Assembly (NCBI GenBank): GCA_027625915.1
Contig: JANTQA010000015.1
Coordinates: 6,229,001-6,293,000 of the forward strand
DNA: 64,000 nt
Direction: 5' to 3'
Source of the DNA: Anaeramoeba flamelloides
Lineage: Eukaryota > Metamonada > Anaeramoebidae
The stretch's first letter is position 1, and each line of letters begins with the position of its first letter. The position numbers were made by a program, and so were the translations under genes. Shown here one piece after another: positions 44,421 through 56,549 of this stretch. The notes beneath the pieces are model-generated. The model searched no databases, was not told where the DNA came from, and saw nothing but the letters and a program-made list of their open reading frames with translations.

Positions 44421-47400
44421 TGCTAATGCCATTATATTATAGGTTATCAGTATAACCTTTAATAAATATGTTTCTTGTAAAAAACATATTGGAATAAATA
44501 ATAATATCCAGCGATTTATCAATGATTGATTGATTATATTAATACTATAATTAAAAATAATTTAAATCATGAAATTTTTTCGATATTTTTTTTTTTTAAC
44601 GATTTTGATTTTAAAAGTTAATACTTTTGGAATTGACAAAATAACAAAAAGATCAATTTTTTTATTATTAAGTGACTATTAATCATAAAAAAATATTCAA
44701 GTAAATTTCAAAGCAAATTCAATCAAAAAAATTACCACATCTTGAAATTAAACAACAAAATAAAAGTTGATTACTATCATACAAAACTTTCTTTTAATAC
44801 TATTTTCAGAAATGAATTATTGTATTTTGAAGTTTACTCTATTTATCTCATTTTTGACAAAGTTCAAAATCCAACTTATTTCCTAATTATTTCAAAAAAA
44901 ATATATTTTTTCCAAAGAAGAAAGACATCTTATTGTCTACGAAAGAAGTGTACAAAAATATACTTGAAAATAAAAGCACTATGTTTTGGAATTAAACCAA
45001 GTATTAAAAATCTACTTTTTTTCAAAAAAATTACATTATTAATTTTGTTTTAAAAAGACAAATAGACTCATTCAATTAAGATTTCGATACAATTTTATTT
45101 TTTTTTTATGTAACAAAAAAATATATTAAAAACAACTAAACCATTAAATTCAAAATTATCTAAAAATATATCGATTTTAAAACAATGAGAAATTTTTTTT
45201 TTATGAGATTGTTGAATTCAAATTTTTTTATAGTTTTCTATTTAAATAAAGTGTTAATTTTTTATAGAGGGTGTTTTTTTAACACTACAACATCTACACC
45301 GAAATATAATGTTGAGCCTTTACTTTTTTTTAAAACTAGAAAACTTTCAAATAGTTTTAATTCAGAAAAATTTTGCACTTTTTTATAATAGCTGTAATTT
45401 TTTTCAAAACCATAGAATTCGATCAAAAAAATAAAGAAATGCCCTTTTAATTTAATTATTGTTAAATAATAATCAAGAAAATAATCTCGATGATTTAATT
45501 TGGTTGTAATGATTCAACAGATAAATTGACTTTCCTTATTTTTTAATTATTTGTTAATTATTATCAAATATATAAAATCTAATTCTGGGCTAATAATTTT
45601 ATTTTAAATAATAATTTTAATAATTTTTTTCAGATATATTTTTTATAAAAAAAGTATAAAAGTTGATATTTTGATCTTACCAGTTTTTTAAATTGTTACT
45701 AAGTTGTTTCAATTTCAAGAAATATAATTAATTATTGAAAAAAACTAGAGAATATCATTTTGTCTTATCAAAAGGGGTTAAATATTTAGTTTTTTTTTCT
45801 TGGATTTGCAATATAAATATACATTCGAAAACGTTATTTGTACACACAAAATCGAAGAAATCACTTAAAAAAGGGTTTTTCAAAAAAATACAAAATTTTT
45901 GCAAATTTTTCTCATTTTTTCAAAACCAGAAAACAACTTTTTTATAAATCTTCAACAATATAAAAATTTTACTAAATAGGTAAAAAATTTAATTAATAAA
46001 TTTTTGTGAAAATAGTATCAAATTTTCATTTATTTCATCATCAATATCACAATTACTTTTTCTGTGATATTTTAATATGAAATGTGACTAATATAAAATA
46101 CTAACAAAAAAATTTTTCCTAGAAAAAGTAAGACTTTCCAACATAAAACGAAAAATATGATACACCATTTTCAAGAATTAACTTAATTGTTAATAAAAAT
46201 AATTTGTTACTTTTTTTAGTTTTTTTTTTGGAAATTTGTGAATTTTAGATTTCAAAAAATAGACTCAAGTTAATAAAATGGTTTAGATGATGTTAATTCA
46301 TCTATTTTATAAAATAAAATATAAATTACAAAAAAAAATATTCTATTATCAACAAGAATTTAATTGATTTGTAGAAAATTAATATCTGTTTTCAATAAAT
46401 TCAATTAATATTACTAAATTATATATAAGCTATTTCCAATAATATAGGACATTTTTTATTTCAATAATTATTTCTTAATATTAATTCAATTATACAAAAT
46501 GTACAACAATAATATGTTTTTTAACATTTCATACTTAATTTCTTGTATTTTGAAGTTTTATTAAGGGATTCTAAATATTTTTTTTTGAATTAAAATTATT
46601 TTGCAAAATTTTTAATTTTGAAAAAATAATAGAGTCAAATTTCTCATTTCATTATTTTTTCGAATTCTTCATTTTTTTCATTTTTACTTTGTTATTATTA
46701 TTGTCCAAAATTTAACAAAGTTCCGAAGAATGTTGATAAGAAATCAACCAAAAATTCTTTTGATTCTAAACAATTGAGTTGACTTCGATGGAATTTGGTG
46801 GAAAAATTGCTCAGAACAGTTGTACACTTCAATTAAAGAGGTGAGATAAACAAAAAAAAAAAAAAATAAAAGGTTTTTTTTTTTTTTTTTTTTCATTCAG
46901 TTTGCTTTTTTTAAATGTTTTAAAAAAGAAAAAAAAGAAAAAAAAAAAAAACACAAAAAAAGTTAATAGGAAAAACAAAAAGTTAATGATCAAATGTAAA
47001 ACAAAAAATCTAAAGATTAAATCAAAAATATATTGAAGTATGATTTTACACATTATTAAAAAAAAAAAATTGAAAAAAAGATCGAACTAAAGATTGTTAA
47101 ATAGACATTACTAATTTTGGATATTTTTCCAAAAATTAGGGGCAATTTTTTTTTTTTATTTTTATTTTTTATTCTTCGAACTTTGATCAATAAACACAAA
47201 TTTTAATCAAGAATTTTATTATTATTAATGGCTTCATTTTTTTTTTGTCTAAAGTTTTGAGTTTAATAACTGAATAAAGAATTTATTCTTATATTGATGG
47301 ATATTTTTTTGCCCCACATTTTTGGATGGAGCTTATATTAATTGTAAAGTTAATGATTACATTTAATTTTAAATATCAAAAAACAAGAAAAAAATATATT

Positions 47401-47796
47401 TCAACCTAAAATAAATAAAGAACTTGTCAATAATTTTGGATATGGCATAACCAAAAAAAATGTACTAACAATTTGTTGAATTTTGAGAAATAATTCTTGT
47501 TAGAGAAAATAGTTAGAGATAATCAACTAATTTTATTTAATTTTTCCATTGAAAATGAAAAATTATTAACTTAATATAAGCCCAATAAAATAATTATTTT
47601 ATTCAGTGAAATCGATATTTGATTATAAAAATGAAATGAAAGTCAAAAAAAAAAAAAAAAAAAAAAGGGGGGGGAAAAAAGGAATATAAAGATTTAATTT
47701 GTAATTTTTAGGCAATTATAGTTCCTAATAAATTCATTAAAGTTTACTGATTTTTATATTTTACAATGTAAATTCAAAATATTCACTGAATACAGC

Positions 47797-47994
47797 TACA
47801 GTCAGTTCGACTTTTAAAACACAAACTATGAAAGAAATTTAAGGCACAAAAAAATCTCAAATTTAGGCTGAAAATTCAAATTCTCTCCAAATAATTTGTA
47901 AAAAAAAAATTTCAAGACATGTGCTTTAATTTGAGATTCTTTTGTGTCTTAAATCAAGATGAAAGTTTATGTCTTAAAATTGGAACTGACTGTA
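47797..47994. mobile_element. Palindromic MITE, 198 bases
   Basis: It begins TACAGTCAGTTC and ends GAACTGACTGTA, an exact 12-base inverted repeat. Pairing continues imperfectly: ttttaaaacacaaact against agtttatgtcttaaaa, and aaggcacaaaaaaatctcaaa against tttgagattcttttgtgtctt. So almost the whole element can fold on itself. The TACAGT start is typical of Tc1/mariner-type elements. Confidence 0.85.
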
Positions 47995-48005
47995 ATTAAA
48001 TTCTT

Positions 48006-48543
48006 ATATAAACTAGATTCCAAAAATTTGGACACAGTTTAAACAGTGGAAAGAACATCATTACTGCACTTTAAATTCAATTTGGAAAGAATTTTGATTT
48101 TACAAACTATTTCATTTTTTGTCTTTTTTGTTTTTTTTTTTTCATTTCCTTTTTTGTAAGTTATTTAATCCGTTTCCTTAGATCTGGAATTTTTTTCAAT
48201 GGTTGGTAGAAGGTTAGTGTTGGGTTTGTTAAATCGAAAATAACATACAATTGGTAGATGGTATCTTAACATTTAATCGATCAACAATTGTTGGTGAAAT
48301 TTTAACAAATTTACCAATACATTTTTTGTTCAGCTCGTTTCATTATTGTGGACACACCTGTTTTTATTTTTGAGTTTTATTTTATTTTCTTTTATTTTGA
48401 TTAAAATTATTACTTATTAAAACATTAATACTGGGTAACTTTAATGTGGTTTTATATTAGGTTTGGAAAAATACAATAAATTGAGTTTTTTTTGCCTATT
48501 TTTGATTTTGGGTGTGTCCAAATTTTTGGAATGGGATTTATAT
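48006..48543. mobile_element. TIR element, 538 bases
   Basis: Left end atataaactagattccaaaaatttggacaca. The right end is tgtgtccaaatttttggaatgggatttatat, an inverted match of about 30 bases with four mismatches. The interior is non-coding. It begins 12 bases after the palindromic MITE ends. Confidence 0.8.
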
Positions 48544-49929
48544 TTTAGATTTTTACCGATATTGATACGTTTTATTCATTTTTCCCCACCAGCGCAGAAA
48601 TTAAAAATGTTAAAATTATTTACAAATTGTTTGATTTATATTATTATGATTATTAAAACCGTTTTAACAATGTTAGCAATTTTTTCTTTTTGTTTCAAAG
48701 TTATTTTTATATTTGATTATTAAATTCTTTTTCTTTTGTTTTTTATCTCAAAAAAAAAAAAAAATAAAATAAAAAAAACAACTATTAAAAGACAGTACAT
48801 ATCCTTCTCTTTTACGAAATATCTGAGTTTATTGTACAAAAAAGTTTTATTTAGAAATTAAATAGCAAATATACAAACCAAAGAGATACAAATTTTCTTC
48901 GAAGCACTTAAAAACAAAACCACACCCCCAAACAAAAAGAAAGAAATCTCTAAATATAAAGAATCAAAATTAGGTATAATAGAAAGGAAAGTCAATGGAT
49001 TCTATAATTTTTGAGGGATTACTTCATGAACTTCTACAGAAAATCTTACACACCGTTTTTATTATTCAAATTGTTTTTATGAATAAACATTATTTTTCAT
49101 AATTTAATGTTTTTAAATTTTGACATGTTCTCCCAACTCTACATTCTTAAAAGTAAGCAAAAATGAGTTCAGTCAAAAAAATAATATTCAATGCTTAAAA
49201 ACAATCTGATAGTCCTTAAACCTTATTTGATCTAAAAAATAAAAAAGATTTTATACGCACTTCAAAATAGCTCCTTTTACCTAGCTTTTCATTTTTTTAA
49301 TATGTTAAAAAGTGTTTGGAAATTGAAAGAAATCTTTCCATCTGATCAACGATTTGAGAAGTAGAGCAGAATTTGTGGAGTGAATCAAGTATTTAAACAC
49401 GACAAGAATAGTTCAATCCATACAAATACTTTCAAGACTTTTTTGAACTTTCAGACTGACAGTCTGCAAGATTTCAGTCTCTGATATTCTTTCGTATTGT
49501 TTCAAATTTCAAATACTTGATACAAACTTTTGTAAGCCAAAAAAGGAATAAAAATAATATTTAATAAAAGATAACATTTTGAATTTAATTGAAATTTTTG
49601 AAAGTTATCTAAAAGAAAAATATTTGTAAACTTTCAATAACCTGAAACTCTTTTTATGAAAACCAAAAATTGGAAAGTTGTTAAAGTTACATGTTTTTAA
49701 AAGTTTAAATTGTAAAAAACTTCTAAATTGAAAGTTGTTGCATTGTGATCTTCTAATTCCTTTCAAAATTTGGTACAATTTCAAAAAAACAAAGTGTTGG
49801 TAAGGAAAAAAAGTGACTACAATTTTTGTGCTATTCTTGTCATGAAAATTAAACTCATTTTTCATTTTTTCTTGTTTTTATTTCAAATCTTTAACAAACA
49901 AAAAATTCTTTTAAATTTTAAAACAACAA

Positions 49930-50656
49930 ATGTCCTTTGTGTGGAAATGGATTTTTTCAAAAAAAGAAAATAATAACGATGAAGTCGAAGTGGTAATATA
50001 CCCCATTTTTTAAAACTCTTTCTTCAATATCTCTTTCTTGGTTTGCTTCAAAAATAAAAAAAATTAAAATACGATATTTACTTTCATTTTTTCTTTTTTG
50101 AACAACACACAAACGATTTTTCTTTTTCTTCGTTTCCTTCTTCGAATTCTTTTTTTTTTTTTTTTTTTTTTTTTTGTGCCTTCTATTCCTTGATTTTAAT
50201 TTGACACAATCAAAACCCTTAATACCTCTCCAACCAAATCAAAAAATAATATTACTTGCATCAAATTCTCATTATAATCTAACCTAAAAGCCAAACGAAG
50301 TGGTTGAAGTAATCCAAAAAGCTAAAAAGGATATTAAAGAGATCTTTGATGAGGAAGTAATTCTAACAAACGAAAATTTTGAAGAAGAAAACGAACCTGA
50401 AACACTCGATCTGGAAAAAAGAAGACAAAGGAAAATCGAAAAATTCAGAGAAACGGAAGATTCAAATGAAAACCAAAATGAACCAAACAACGAAAGAAGA
50501 ACCAGGTTTATTTCAGTCAAAGAATTTCAAGAAAAAAAAGACACCCAGGAATTTGAAAGAGAAATACATTCCCTCTCAAAGATTAAAAAAAACAAATCAT
50601 CAATTAAAAACAAAAATTCCGACGATGAAGACGATGATCAATTCAAAGAATTTTGA
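49930..50656 (+). CDS. Unrecognised charged protein, two exons
   Basis: Exon 1 49930-49992 (MSFVWKWIFSKKENNNDEVEV) and exon 2 50291-50656, joined in phase 0 over a 298-base intron (GTAATA ... CTAAAAG), give 142 residues ending in a TGA stop. The start is aromatic (MSFVWKWIF), perhaps membrane-associating. The rest is strongly charged with helical Glu/Lys/Arg stretches (LDLEKRRQRKIEKF) and an acidic end SDDEDDDQFKEF. The reading frame is rich in E, K and N but not simply repetitive, and the splice sites join cleanly; that is the support for a real gene. I do not recognise the family and give no function. Confidence 0.6.
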
Positions 50657-53600
50657 TTGAACGTAATTATTCTTGAAGTAATCTCCTTGTTTTACTTATA
50701 ACCTAAAAAGGTTGTTTGGTTTTCTTTTTCGAAATGAAAAGTGTATTTCCTTAACCTAATTTTTTTTTATGTTTTTTTTGTGATTCTGTATTTTTTTTTT
50801 TTTAAAAATTATTTTTTTTTGGTTGTTTTTTGTTTTTGGTACAACATTAGAAAAAATAACATGGACAAATTGTCTTTAAATAACACACTTTTTAAAAATC
50901 TGTTTTTTACAAATTAAGAAGCGGCTTTGTTTGGATTAAAATAAAAAAAAAATCACAAAAAAAAAAATTAGTCCAAAAGCGCAATTCTTTTGAATTTTTT
51001 TAAAAGACAACTTATTGTATTCGAAACTCCTTTTTGATTGGTGTTATTTTTTTGTGGATTAAATTTTTTTTTAGATCCCAATCTTTTTATCAAAATGAAA
51101 ATAAAAACAAAATTTTTATTAAATCCATTTTAAAAAAGTGAAGTATTTTTTTTTTGAGATGTCTGAATTAAAACTTTTTTAAAGTTTTCTGTTTAAGGGA
51201 ATAGCAACTCTTATTTATTTTTTTTCCCAAAGTCAATAGAGTAATTATTTACACAATATTACAATTAAACACTATATGTAACTTCATTTGTCAACTATAG
51301 AGAAATTAGTTAATCATTTTTAAAAGATTTCATTTTGCTAAATGAAATTTCCAGTCAAAATTAAGATCCTTTTTGTTTTGTATTTTTGGATCAAATTAGT
51401 AAAAGAAAAAAAAAAATTTGAAAAAAAATTTAATTTTGAAGAAATCTCACTTTTAATAATTTCAGAGTCTTTATGAACAAGTAACCTTGAAACTTTAATC
51501 TTATTTTGGAAATAAAATAAAAATCAATCAAATATTGTATCTCTTGAAGATTTGATAAAAAATTGATCATTTATTTTATTCACAAATATTTATTAAATTT
51601 CTTGAAATTTAAAAGATTAGACAATACCCTTTTTCAAATATCAAGAGTATAAACAATAAAATGGTTGTATTAAATTCAGTTATTTGGTAATATCTATTTT
51701 TTTTTTTTTTTATTAGAAATATGCATTTGAATTGTTTTATTTGTTCGAAAATCTTTAAAAAATTGAGAAATAATTGTAAAGTCTATTTGATATATTTAAT
51801 CTTTGGGTTGTTAATAACTTACTGAAAGAATTAAGATTGGGTTATTAATTATTGATTATAAATAATCAAATTAAAATTCATTTATTTAGATTGTAAGTTG
51901 AATTTTCCAGGTTTTAAAAAAGTATTTCGGGAGAATTATTAATTCAATTGTTTGTTTTTTTTTATTCAATCTAGAGAAAAAATTGATTTAACCTGTTTTT
52001 TTAATCAAAAAATTATATTTTTTACAAGTTTAAAATAATTATTGTATTTTTTTTTAAAATTTAGTAGATTTTTTAAAGTGGGTTATTATAGAACTTGGTG
52101 GCTTTTATTTTCAAAGTGTATTTTTGTACAGTTTGTTTACATGCAATAAGATTTCACATTTCTTTCAAAGAAAATAATTTTGTTTAAATAATTCAGAAAT
52201 ATGTTGGATTTTGAACTTTTCAAAAATGAGAAAAATGGATCATACTTTTTAGAACAATAATTCATTTATGAAAATAGTATTAAACGTAAGCTCTGTATTG
52301 TAGTTATCATATTTTTACTTAGTTTTTCAATTTCAATATTTGCGGTAATTTTTTTTTTGAATTGGATTTAAATTTACTTGAATTGTTTTTAGTTTACTAG
52401 TCCCTTAAAAAAGTGTTTTCATTCAGTACATAGCCTCTACCCCCCACATATAAAAGCTTTGATCCTCATTTTAATACAATATAAAAATGAATAAAAGTTG
52501 TAATTCTGAAAAATTTTTCATTTTATTAAATGGAAAACTTGAAAAAAGTATTGTAAAATTCATCAAATTTTTAAAATGGTAGTGCTTTGATTCTATTTTT
52601 TTTTATTTTCAATGATTTAGTTTTGATCTTCAATATTTTTTAGATTTTGAAAAGTTTCTGTGATTTAATTGTCAAATTAACAATTTACACTAAAATTTTG
52701 ATGGGTTTTTGCTTATAGTTCATATAATTGTCAAGTTATCCCAGACAGTTTGAGTATAGTTTATTTGATCCAAAAAAAGAAAAAAGATCTCAAAAACTTA
52801 AAAATCAAATTTTTTCACAAGAAATTAAGTGGATTTCGATACATTTGACAAGACAAATCCCAAAAAAAGTGATTGGAATTTTGCTCATTAAAAAAAGTGC
52901 CTTTAATGAAATACTTTTGACAAATAACTTCCTTTTTAGATTTAATTGGGAGGTATTTTTACAAGTTTAAGGAATTAATTAAGGTCCATGGTACTTGATA
53001 TGGGAAAAAAATTATTTGATTATCTTGTAATTACCAATATATCTTTAGATTTTCAAAAGCACCTCAATGTCAAAAGTCCAAATAATATTCATAAAAAAAA
53101 AAAAAGAAATAAGCATAAAGTATCAAAAATTAATTTTACGATTTAAAAAAAAAATGGGTCATTTTGATTATCTAATCTATTTAAAAGAAGTAAGAATTTA
53201 CTTTTTGTTATCTTTATCATTTTGATAGAAAAAGAAATTTTAAAAGAACCCTAATAAAATTTTCAATGAAGTGACTCAAAAGTTGCAAATACATTTTGTA
53301 TTTTTAAAAAATAACTTTAAAAATAATTACAAAATAAATAAAAAAAGTTTTTTTTTTTCATTTTTAAATTGTTATGTAAAGTTTTGTTATTAACTGGTGT
53401 TGACAATCTTTAACCCATTTCAAAAATTTAACTTATGTTTTTTTTTTTTTTTTCACATGGTATTAGGAGATAGGTAGACACACTTATATTCTTGGATCAG
53501 ATTTAAATTGACTTTAGAGGTTTTATCTTTGATTAATCATACTAGCCCAATATACTTGAATGCTTTTGTTTCAAAAATTTCGTCATTTTTTTAAAATTTA

Positions 53601-56549
53601 CTCAGACTTTTTCTGATTCTTTTATAAAAATATTAAAAATTCCTTTGAATTTTTCAATATCTTCATAATTCTTTGTTAAATTTTAAACAAAGTACCCTAT
53701 TTCTTATTTGTTTGCTGTTTTCATCGCATTGAGTATTTCTATTATTTCTAGAGTTAACTAATATCTTTTGCATTAGTTAAATTTTAGTATTGGGTTAAAA
53801 TAAAATATACGGGTTATTTATACCACTGTATAAATTAAAATAATAATTTTAAAACATTTAAATTAGGTTTCTGGTTCTAAAATTGGAAGACCATGGCCTT
53901 GGAACTAATTTTTGATTTTTAGTCAAATGAAACTTTATCTATGTTTTAAATCTCTTATCTTTTCTTGTTTTTTTTTTTTTTAAATGAATAATTCGAGAGT
54001 GTTTTTTATATCGATTGCAATTTCTGGTTTTTTTTTTTATTTATTAAAGAGAAATTTTCTAGATTTTTGTTTCGGTTTTTTTGTATGAAAAATATCAAAT
54101 TTGTTCTTGTCTATTTAGAATTTTTATTTTAATAATGGAACTAATAGAAATCAATTCGATGGTTTTGTTATGTTTGTTGTAGCTTCCTTTAGTAATTAAA
54201 CGTGTAAACCCTTTTAGAAGAAGAAAAATGAAACATTTTTTTTTAATTTTTAGTTTTTTTTATCTAAACCTTTAAGGGTTATTTGTAATACTATTTCTTA
54301 AAATCGACCTTTGATAAAATTTAATAATAAATCTTGAAAATTATGATAATTCATTTGAATTCAGTTGACAAAGGAGTTTATTTGTCAAGTTTAATGGAAT
54401 CTTTGGGCAAATAGGAACTAGATGATCTTTGATAAAATAAAATAATAAATAAGATTTCCTATCTACTTTAAGTTTCAAAATTAAAAAACTTCAACATATT
54501 ATTACCATTCCTCATTTTTAAAACCACCTAATATGAAATAACACACACAAAAAAAAAAAAAAAACAATAAGAATTTTTCCTTTTTATAACAACTGAAAGT
54601 CGTTAAATTTTAGTGTTGGTACTCTTGGGGATTATCTAAACAGAGATATTTGGGTTGGGTCTATGGTTTGAAACATTTTTGGATGTGTTTTTTGATATAG
54701 CAGATACTAGGAAGAACTCTAAAAGTTCAAATTTTGAGGAATTTTAAATATTAACTAATTGAATTCTTAATTGACAGTTCGTACTGAAAACAAAAAATAG
54801 TCATTATTTGATAAATTTTGATTTTTTCAAAGATTTTTATGGGAAACGATACAATATTTTTCTGAGAAGAATGAATATATGGTTTATATATAATTTGAAT
54901 CACTGTTGTTAATATAATAGGTGCTGAAAAGTTGAATCCATGTTTCAAAAAAAAAAGCGTTTATTTTTGATAAAAGGTATCTACATCAAAAGATCAAAGA
55001 AACTGACAATAAACAAAAAGTAAATACGATATTATTTTATAAAAATTGGATTATTAAAAAATAAATTCTAAAAACATGTAATCAAAAGTTAAAATTTTTT
55101 CTCAAACATAGAAATAATTTTTACCAAACAAAAACAAAAACTTTTTAATTTTTTCCACAAATTCTATCCCCTATTTTAAAATTTTACTTAAAACCACAAA
55201 GAGTTCACTATCAAAATTGATTTGGTCTTAATTATACTATTGGATACGTAACTAGATGTTTTATTGTAACAAGAAGAAAAAATATTTGTCTTTTATTTTG
55301 AAACATGGGCTCTTTGCTCTTGATCAGGATTATTTTGATCACCATAGAATAATTAAGAATCTGATACTGTAAAATTTCAAATGTTTAAATAATTTCCAAT
55401 TTTAATCTTTATCCTGGATCTGAAGAGAAAAGAGGCACCAAATTATCAATACTCTGAAACACACACTTCACAGTTGATTTTTTTTTTTCATACCCTTAAA
55501 TCAACAAGAAAACTTGTAAAATATACAAAACTCTTTATTAAAAAAATTGTTTTGATTATGAATTTACCATTTGTTTGAAAATAAATGAATCAGAATTTTC
55601 AATCATCTTTACCAAATAAGATTTATAAACTAAATAAACCATTTAAATTTTTAAATATTTTCAAACAAGCTGAAAATATCAATTTCCTCTTCAGAATTGC
55701 AGAACTTTGAAATAATACTTGGAAAGTGATTTTTTTTTTCATACCAATGAAAATTTTGATCTTCTTATTTAAAAAGTAACAAGATGATAAGAAAACAATA
55801 AATTGTTCATACTGTTGATTTTTTGAACCATGAAAAGCAACAAAATTAAATAATTCTGATTTATTATTTTGGAACAATTAAGGATCAGAAGATAAAGCAA
55901 TAAAAATGTGATGATATGAAAAGTGTCAGCATTTTTGACTTGATCATGAATTGGTTTGGAGTTATTCTTATTTCCAAAATTCGTTGTTCTTTCAAACAAG
56001 AAGAGAACCCATTGTACTTATCTTCAAAAGGGGAAAGATTGACTTTAAAATTTTGTGTTCATAAAAATTAATTTCCTTTTTACGAATTTTTAAGAAATAG
56101 ACAAAATCTATTCCACTTCTATTACCTCACTTAGCTTCATTGACAATTCCATCAGAGAAGTCTTTTGAATAGTTGTGTTGTTCTAGTCAACACACAAAAT
56201 CCAAGATAAGTTTTTGTCTGGTCAATTTCCAAAAGTAGGCATATAAAAAGTTTAAAAAGAATTAATGTCTTTCTAACGATTTTGTTAATTCATTTAAATA
56301 ATCGACTAGAGAACTTTTTCAAAGTTGTTTTCTTAACTTTTGGTAATCCAAACCAAAAAAGGATAAAACACTTTCTAAAACGAAAACTAAAATAATTTCA
56401 AAATCCAAAAGAAAAGATTTCACAATCAGCAATAAAACAGATGAAAAACATGAATTGTGCTACACTAGTCACTTGAAATACATTGATTTCTATTTCTTGT
56501 AGGGATGAGAGATCAGATTTTCATTTTTTTTTAGTTCGGTTAATTCAAC
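50657..56549. other. Intergenic, 5.9 kb
   Basis: It contains the R2 repeat (51340-52140). A frame at 52728-52970 lies after a possible acceptor (cttatag) and could be an exon, but it matches nothing I know. The rest is AT-rich without recognisable content. The last 50 bases lead into the next gene. Confidence 0.5.
51340..52140 (+). repeat. Interspersed repeat R2, copy 1
   Basis: Matches 59170-59950 in order over about 800 bases: ggatcaaattag, ttaatcttattttgg, tcacaaatatttatt, agagtataaaca, tttaatctttgggt, attattgattataaataa and ccaggttttaaaaaag. A shorter piece is at 58730-58860. No ends or coding frame could be defined. Confidence 0.65.

Larger units (their letters stand above)
43173..49929. 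other. Intergenic, 6.8 kb
   Basis: No gene found. It holds the R5 element (43268-44420), a 198-base palindromic MITE (47797-47994), a TIR element (48006-48543) and long A and T runs (for example 46850-46960 and 47646-47685). 44420-47790 and 48550-49900 are AT-rich with short chance frames only. Confidence 0.55.

Noticed and set aside
44742-45053. A 103-residue plus-strand frame rich in Lys, Phe and Ile
   Set aside because: Composition is what chance gives here; no motif, no splice partners, no match to any family I know.
52728-52970. An 80-residue frame after a possible acceptor (cttatag) and before a possible donor (gaggtatt)
   Set aside because: No recognisable protein, no partner exons found, and AT-rich background gives such frames by chance.
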